Source of the DNA: Symsagittifera roscoffensis
Taxonomy: Eukaryota > Xenacoelomorpha > Acoela > Convolutidae
DNA length: 64,000 nt
Direction of reading: 5' to 3'
Assembly: GCF_963678635.1 (NCBI RefSeq)
Contig: NC_087065.1
Coordinates: 31,998,373 to 32,062,372 of the forward strand
Shown: piece by piece, positions 58,434 to 64,000 of the stretch
Layout of the letters: each line of letters opens with the position of its first letter
Position numbering within the stretch: the first letter of the stretch is position 1
Position numbers and translations under genes: made by a program
Notes under the pieces: model-generated
Database searches by the model: none
Told to the model about the DNA's origin: nothing
The model's input: only the letters and a program-made list of their open reading frames with translations

Positions 58434-60524
58434 ATGAGCCGACAACTTGGTTCCCTACACCGCTCAAATTCCCACCCAACCAACCTCCACACTCCAATCC
58501 CAATAATCCCACTTTTTGCTTTCCCAACACCCGATTTTCCAACTATTAATATATCATCAAACATGAATTCGGATACTAACTCAGATATTTCAGTTTTATA
58601 CTCCATCTCACAACTTAATAATTCTAATATAGAAACCCCTGACGAATTTGCAGACTCCGAAACATCTCCATCCAATAACTTTCAAACCAACTCCTCATTT
58701 TTTTCAAAACCCCCTTTTCAACCAATCCCACCAAATAATTCCCTCCCATCCGTTTCCACTCCTTCTTATGCTTCGCAAGTAACCCCAACCTATTCTCCAT
58801 TTCATTCCGACCGATCATCTAATAATTCTCCAGATACACCCCAAATCTCCCAGGAACTCGATAATTTTATCACCCTACAACAACAGTTAATACACCCTAA
58901 CACCCTCATCATACATCAAATTTCATCCACAATAGAATCCTCAAACCCACCTACTCCTACACCCTCCTCAGCTTACACTGCATCATTATAACAATCATTC
59001 TCATCCACCGAAACATCTAATAGCACTAACCGAGCTTATCGCACTTTTAAAAGGAAATTCCCGAATCACCCATTCCCGACCAAACCAGGAACAGCCTGCG
59101 AATATATTAATCATCCACCACACACCAACACAAAAGATTTTCTAGCAATCACCTTACACTCATTCCCACAATTTACATTAAACACACCTAACGACACTAA
59201 CGACACACGTAGTTTTGTAGATGAACATGTTTTAATTCCCACACTTCACTGGACAGCATATTACCATTTTACTAACCCCCTTTGCCTGCCACTATCTAGT
59301 ACTCATAATGATATAGAAAAGATTAAAGATATGTTATACAGACTCACCGCAACACTAACACCAGCAAGACAGTTTACTTATATAGGATATAAAAAATTAC
59401 TAAAAACATTCACTGCACCTCGAGCTAACGAATTTACAATAGAATATTACGACCATAATATCATCCGAACTAATCAAGACCAATTTCTAGATGACGACCG
59501 CTTCGCTAACCCACAACTAACAGAAAGTTTTTTCATCAAAACGTCAAATGTATTCACACTTAATCTCGTACTCATAATGATATAGAAAAGATTAAAGATA
59601 TGTTATATAGACTCACCGCAACACTAACACCAGCAAGACAGTTTACTTATATAGGATATAAAAAATTACTAAAAACATTCACTGCACCTCGAGCTAACGA
59701 ATTTACAAAAGAATATTACGACCATAAAATCATCCGAACTAATCAAGACCAATTTCTAGATGACGACCGCTTCGCTAACCCACAACTAACAGAAAGTTTT
59801 TTCATCAAAACGTCAAGTGTATTCACACTTAATATTTTTGATAGAAAATATGATCACATCATCTCTGAAGCACTAAATGATATTCAAGCTTACGAAAGTT
59901 TTAAAGACAAATTTCAGTTATTTTCACTAACCTTTCACTTCCTTGCACCACATGAACGCGATTTGCACTGTTCACACGACATTATGTTACGCACTAAACA
60001 TACTCATACATATACATACTATCGCTTCATACAAAATCATTTTGATTTACATACTCCATCAAGACAACCACACCATCGTTTTCAGTTTCTTAACTCGAAG
60101 TACACTTCACCATTTTTTCTTAATTTCACCTATTGCATCAAAGGATACTAACCTCCGCGGCATCCTCCGCAATTATGACCCAGTAACACAAATGTATATA
60201 TTTTGTCCCATCACGAAGACCTTTAACGCCAAAGAATCCAGACCCTTCCTTATCCCACATGAATTTATCCAGCCTATAGAAATCCCAATATTAGAATTTA
60301 TTCACAATACTAAATATAATCACAAAATATATAACCTCATTCAAAACACTCCTTATGAGTTTGCAGTAGGCACCGAAGAACTAAAAACCATTAAAGCACT
60401 TCAATTGCTTTGGCCACTGCTCCAAACTAAAAACATCATTCGCATACTAGCAAAATTACTAACAACATCGGACATAATACACGACATTTTCCCCACGGTT
60501 TTTTCCCAGACGATTAACAGGTAA
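58434..60524 (+). pseudogene. Unknown 3' ORF of the giant element, interrupted
   Basis: Starts six bases after the env tail stop. Frame 58434-59585 is open except for a single TAA at 58989-58991. Residues 1-185 are Ser/Pro/Asn-rich and disordered (TPDEFADSETSPSNNF). After the stop the frame reads TSNSTNRAYRTFKRKFPNHP, then a folded-looking region with HWTAYYHFTNPLCLPLSS and ARQFTYIGYKKLLKTFTAPR. An out-of-frame 269-bp tandem duplication (59300-59837) shifts it to the frame of 59600-60151, and another shift near 60140 leads to 59943-60524, ending ILAKLLTTSDIIHDIFP. No family is recognised and no membrane segment is seen. Without breaks it would be a ~600-residue protein in the place of a 3' accessory or regulatory gene. 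It ends on a splice-donor-like site. Confidence 0.55.
59300..59837 (+). repeat. 269-bp tandem duplication inside the 3' ORF
   Basis: Unit 1 is about 59300-59568 and unit 2 about 59569-59837; ACTCATAATGATATAGAAAA starts near 59303 and 59572. Only a few bases differ (ATAGAATATTACGACCATAA against AAAGAATATTACGACCATAA). The length is not a multiple of three, so it breaks the frame. It is a late change in this copy. Confidence 0.9.
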
Positions 60525-60604
60525 GTATAATTCAAAAATATTCTTAACTAATAAATTTAAATTGAACTAACCATTCTTTATTCATGTTTCTTTTACATTT
60601 CTAG
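60521..60604 (+). promoter_or_regulatory. Candidate 84-nt GT-AG intron at the end of the 3' ORF
   Basis: Donor CAG|GTAAGTATAA (GT at 60521-60522) is a near-perfect U1-type site. CTTAACTAAT near 60543 and GAACTAACC near 60564 are branch-point-like. The acceptor follows a T-rich tract, TTCTTTTACATTTCTAG (AG at 60603-60604). The donor overlaps the ORF stop codon, so splicing would change the C-terminus. The signal quality is higher than expected by chance in this sequence. Confidence 0.6.
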
Positions 60605-62100
60605 TCTTCATACCACGATCATCTGCAAAAAACAGAAAATAAAAATAAAAAAAAAACTTGTTAAAATTCTTCTAAACTTCATTAATATTTTGCACAAGAT
60701 ATAATGATAAAAATCATACCAAATGTAGTAAATTAATTTATAAATTATTTCCCCATAAAGCAGTAAATTAAATTACGATGAAAATTTATAACTTAAAATT
60801 TCCCCCCAAAAAGCAGTAAAATTGAAATTCTATGTAGTAAATTGATAAAATGAAAATGCAGTACTAATCTTTAGATATTTTCATTCACTCGCACAAATAT
60901 TCTATCCAAAATTGCACAGCTCGCCCGCGAAGAATTGTTTAAATAATGATTTTAAGTTTCAAGTTTTCACACTCAACAACTCTAACACACGATAACAAGT
61001 TTCAAACTTTCCTTTAACCCGGTTGGAAAGGATTTATATACTAAACCAAATTAACCAACGCAGCTTACTAAACACCACAAATCATAAAATAACAGCATGA
61101 CTAAGAAAAGAAAACCAACGGTACCCAAACCAGATTAACCCAGTTTAAAACTGAATAAATTATTCTTTTGAAGACTATTATAAAGTCTAAGAAAGAAATA
61201 ATAAAACACAAAAAAGTCGCAAGACAAACCCATAACAAAAACAATTTGATTTTTGAAAAAACGACAGAACCAAAGAAACGTAAGAAAGACCAACATAAAC
61301 CCAACATAAAACGTTATCACATAACAGGACCTCTCAAAGAAACCGCACAAAACTCCCACTCCTGGCCTAACCCACCAGAGAGGACGTCCTGAGCATGCTC
61401 TATAGCCGGCCTAACCCACCGCGCTACATCCACGCTTTCTGACCACACTCCTATTTTTAATAAGAGGTACTCAAGGGTGAGTAACTCTTCAAAATAACCG
61501 AACTAAAACAAAATGCTTTTGTGAAAACAACTAACTAAATTCATGATTAAAAAACCGAACTAATAAAATTTTATAAAATGTAAATCATACCTTGCAGTAT
61601 ATAGATCAACACACAATAACAAAGGCGAACATCAAAAGACAATGATTCCATCACACTTGAACAAGAATGGCTAACCACAACCGATATGCCGTCCACAATC
61701 ACAACTCAAAAGATTTAGAGTACGACTTGACTTCGCAGAAAAGGACTTCATTCAACTAGACCAATGACCACCTCGATGTTCAAGTATACGTACAGATCCG
61801 AGTTACGAGGCATCCCTTCCACACACGATCTCCACGCCATTCCAGACGAGGTTGAACACAAAACCAGTTCTCTACATAATACAGAAAAACCGTCATAGCA
61901 AACCATTTTGAAATCAGATTGATTTCATTGGGGAACACAGTCGTTGTCACAAGACGACACAACGATTGATGTCCCAAACTCCAGCGTCCTGGAACTTCCT
62001 TACAAAGAGCAACCGGACAAGAATATGATGTTCGCCAAATACCAACGTTCATCATCAATCCTTTGAATTGCAGAAAGATAATTCTAAAAACTCTGTAAAA
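60605..62100 (+). other. Non-coding 3' region of the giant element
   Basis: About 1.5 kb without a credible coding frame. 60715-60860 has repeated (A/T)GTAGTAAATT and AAGCAGTAAA(A/T)T words. 61350-61440 holds a tRNA-promoter-like word on the minus strand, listed separately. An open minus-strand frame at 61780-62058 has no coding support. A long 3' non-coding tail before the LTR is unusual for gypsy elements. Confidence 0.6.
61365..61440 (-). other. tRNA-like A-box word and repeated GGTGGGTTAGGCC on the minus strand
   Basis: On the minus strand GATGTAGCGCGGTGGGTTAG (about 61412-61431) matches a Pol III A box (TRGCNNRGYNGG with GGTTAG). The word GGTGGGTTAGGCC recurs about 37 bases downstream. 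No B box (GGTTCRANNCC) follows at the expected distance and no cloverleaf can be drawn, so this is at most a degraded tRNA-derived SINE head. Confidence 0.3.
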
Positions 62101-62110
62101 CCCGGATGGG
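62101..62110 (+). promoter_or_regulatory. Weak polypurine-tract candidate
   Basis: CCCGGATGGG lies directly before the 3' LTR start TGGAACC. Only GGATGGG with the LTR's TGGAA is purine-rich, so this is poor for a polypurine tract; the position alone supports it. Confidence 0.3.
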
Positions 62111-62512
62111 TGGAACCTGATCCAAACTATATTTTATGATTGGATAAATTAGATATTTTACCACTGTAAAGTATTTAATATTAACTAATCATGATCCATC
62201 TAACTAACAACCCACTTATTTGTTCTTACAAGTAATTTCAGCACCAGAGAGATTTGAATTTAACTTAGAAATTAGTTGTCTCTCCAAGAGAACTTCAGTA
62301 GCCGCAACAAACCAGTATACCCTAGATCTATTGAGCCTAGCAGAGACTAGTTAAACACCCTGAGACTAGAAAGTATAAGAGTAAGATTAGGATCGGTATT
62401 AGACTAAGAAGTTGCACGAATCTATCCGGCCGAAAATAAGATAGCGTGACGAGCAGACGGTGTACCCTATCCGAAATTACTCTATGAGTAATACCACATC
62501 GGTCCTAACTCA
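62111..62512 (+). repeat. 3' LTR of the giant element
   Basis: Starts TGGAACCTGATCCAAACTAT and ends CGGTCCTAACTCA, followed by CTTT (62513-62516), the target duplication. It matches 44657-45065 with about ten substitutions, and replaces the left arm of that LTR's inverted repeat by a shorter stretch. The divergence shows the insertion is not recent. Confidence 0.93.
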
Positions 62513-62550
62513 CTTTTTATGCAGATCTAGAGTATCTAGCATCATGAGCC

Positions 62551-63025
62551 TACTGTGGCGATAGGGAAGATGATTGAGCGAGAGATGCTTACCGCACTTT
62601 TGAACAACGAAAAGATAGCTGAAGAATTATTGGCAGAAACACGAACCCAACATGATACGTTTGAATACGGATTTCGTCGCATAAAAGCTATCAAACGCAA
62701 AAAAAAAACAAAGAAAAAAAACAATTTTGGTTTAACAACAACTACACTTATCAAATAAGAACCTATGTGTTATTTAAAACCAGAACAAGGTGGAGGAAAG
62801 TATGCTTATTAAAAAAATCAGCAGGATCAAGGGCGGAGAGGACGACAAAACATCTCACGGGGGAACGTCAGTCCTGGGGGACCACAAAACACGAGCCACA
62901 GGGGACAGTATATGCCTTGTTATGAATGTGGAAGGCACTTAGGACCAAACCAATTACAACCAAGACACGCAAAGTATAAAATATGTTGCAAAGCCGCAAT
63001 ACGAGAACATTTTGCAAAAGACTAA
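62551..63025 (+). pseudogene. gag-like zinc-knuckle remnant of another retroelement
   Basis: An open stretch from about 62551 reads IEREMLTALLNNEKIAEELL, then a basic patch (KRKKKTKKKNNF) and a stop at 62756-62758. In another frame 62820-63023 gives a Gly/Arg/Gln-rich region (SRGNVSPGGPQNTSHRGQYM) and PCYECGRHLGPNQLQPRHAK followed by CCKAAIREHFAKD. This looks like a nucleocapsid with Cys/His ligands, the last Cys being lost. It probably belongs to an older element into or beside which the giant element inserted. From 63026 to 63481 only a fragment with HINDGWEYISRDNFTVMAIA is open; I do not recognise it. Confidence 0.4.
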
Positions 63026-63489
63026 ATGTACAAACTTCAACTTCATGCGTGAGAGAGGGAACGAGGAACAAATAGAACTGGAAAAATAGATCACAGATGT
63101 AGAAAAATGGAAGAGTGGCAATCGCAGAATTCATATCAATGACGGATGGGAATATATCTCACGAGATAACTTCACAGTGATGGCTATAGCAGAAGGGCTT
63201 CAAAGGCTTTTAAAAAATCAGAAAAAAGGTTCAAATATTGAACAATAACTGTTTTTTTTTCTGGTAAGAAAATGTAAAATTGAAAAAACCTGAAAATGAA
63301 TACGCTGCTGTGGGTTTGGGTAGTCCGTTCTTCTTTTTAAAGAAAGCGACTGCCCAAGGATTATGAAGAAATAACAAAAAGTGACAACTTTCAGTTTATC
63401 CAGCTCATGGATCAGCTCGAAATATCTGATATTAAGGAAAATTCAATATCCCAAAAGAACGGCTAATTTGCACTAAAACTACTGGATGC

Positions 63490-63797
63490 AGGGGCGGATT
63501 TAGGGGGGGAGGGGTTGGGGCGGACGTTCCCCTTTCAGGGATTCGACCCCCTGCCGACCCAAAGAATCCCCCCTTTGATACTTTTTGAGAAATCCATTTT
63601 TGGCCGACCGACCCTAAAATTTTTGCAAAGGCGCCTTCGGCGCCAATATATACTAATTTTGAGGGGGGATCACGCGCCGAAAAAACGCAATTTTTCGGTC
63701 AAAATTTTCCAAAAAGTGCCTAAAACGCCTTTTTTGGCCTGTTTTTTCACAATTGAAAATCCGCCCCCTCCTCGAGAAAATCCTAGATCCGCCCCTG
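63490..63797. mobile_element. hAT-like MITE, 308 bp, complete
   Basis: The ends are CAGGGGCGGATTTAGG and CCTAGATCCGCCCCTG, a 16-bp terminal inverted repeat with one mismatch. ACTGGATG occurs directly before (63482-63489) and after (63798-63805), an exact 8-bp target duplication. CAGGGGCGGA-type ends and 8-bp duplications are typical of hAT elements. The inside is G-rich at the left and lacks a transposase; it has CCTTCGGCGCC and stretches of C/G-rich sequence unlike the flanks. Open frames across it are not genes. Confidence 0.95.
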
Positions 63798-63805
63798 ACT
63801 GGATG

Positions 63806-64000
63806 AATAACTAAACCGGCCTCATTCATCAGCATCGACGATAAAAAACAAACACTACCAGTCGGGACTTTCTGCCATAAAAAGTAATTAGGTTAATACA
63901 ATGAAGCCCAAGAGAATACAAAAGGTTACAAATCCACGAAAAAGAAAAGTCAGTCATAGAAAGCAAACAAAAGTAATTTATCTTTTTAAACAGTTGCGTG
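63806..64000. other. Right edge of window, nothing recognised
   Basis: AT-rich flank of the MITE without open frame, repeat or RNA gene that I can support. Confidence 0.5.

Larger units (their letters stand above)
44657..62512 (+). mobile_element. Giant (17.86 kb) env-bearing LTR retroelement, defective copy
   Basis: Two LTRs of ~409 and 402 bp bound the element. Both end CTAACTCA and differ by about ten substitutions and a few indels by eye. CTTT occurs immediately before the left LTR (44653-44656) and after the right LTR (62513-62516), a 4-bp target duplication usual for Ty3/gypsy integration. Internal order: leader, gag, protease, RT, RNase H, integrase remnant, membrane ORF, env-like gene, 3' ORF, long non-coding tail. 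The size is about three times a usual gypsy element although the integrase core is missing. The PR-RT-RH-IN order and GPY/F-like integrase tail place it near Ty3/gypsy. Codon use is strongly A-rich (Asn, Lys, Ile, Thr), quite unlike the nested element at 19573. Nearly all genes carry frameshifts or stops, so this copy is an old provirus-like fossil. Confidence 0.93.

Noticed and set aside
61365-61440. A functional tRNA gene on the minus strand
   Set aside because: No B box, no acceptor stem and no cloverleaf could be formed.
61780-62058. Minus-strand 92-codon frame in the 3' region of the giant element
   Set aside because: No recognisable motif, no splice or promoter context, and length within chance for this composition.

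Overview
The window reads as AT-rich, repeat-dominated nuclear DNA of a metazoan, probably an invertebrate. The basis is LTR retroelements carrying an env-like gene, a hAT-type miniature element with an 8-bp target duplication, GT-AG splice-like signals, and no prokaryotic gene layout. No ordinary host gene could be supported. Nearly every recognisable coding stretch belongs to a retroelement and almost all are broken.

Layout. Positions 1-40222 are mostly one satellite of ~140-148 bp monomers. Each monomer is a long inverted repeat around a CAGG/CCTG centre, joined to its neighbour by an AT spacer that is itself part of a second inverted repeat, so the array is close to its own reverse complement. 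It shows higher-order repeats and segmental duplications from ~0.3 to ~3.9 kb. It is interrupted by a decayed Ty3/gypsy-type retrotransposon (about 19573-25548) and by copies or fragments of an element with ~225-bp terminal inverted repeats (27974-28621, 32143-32417, 39390-39620, 40223 onward), each ending at the monomer centre. Positions 40600-44650 hold non-coding AT-rich sequence with diverged direct repeats, a ~110-bp tandem repeat, and a C-run/G-run tract flanked by ATTATAAT palindromic repeats.

Positions 44657-62512 are one very large (17.86 kb) LTR retroelement with ~400-bp LTRs ending in CA, a 4-bp CTTT target duplication and a primer-binding-site-like TGG sequence. In order it carries a long gag (unknown N-terminal part, capsid, Asn/Ser/Arg-rich nucleocapsid), protease, reverse transcriptase, RNase H, an integrase with no detectable catalytic core, a two-membrane-segment ORF of unknown function preceded by a splice-acceptor-like site, a broken env-like glycoprotein gene also preceded by an acceptor-like site, and an unknown ~2 kb 3' ORF ending on a consensus splice donor. 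The order suggests a retrovirus-like proviral plan: genomic RNA for gag-pol and spliced RNAs for the 3' genes. Frameshifts, stops and the integrase loss make this copy defective.

Positions 62513-64000 hold a gag-like zinc-knuckle remnant and a complete 308-bp hAT-like MITE (63490-63797). The main candidates for something undescribed are the self-complementary satellite with matched changes in paired arms, and the giant env-bearing retroelement with two unknown accessory genes.
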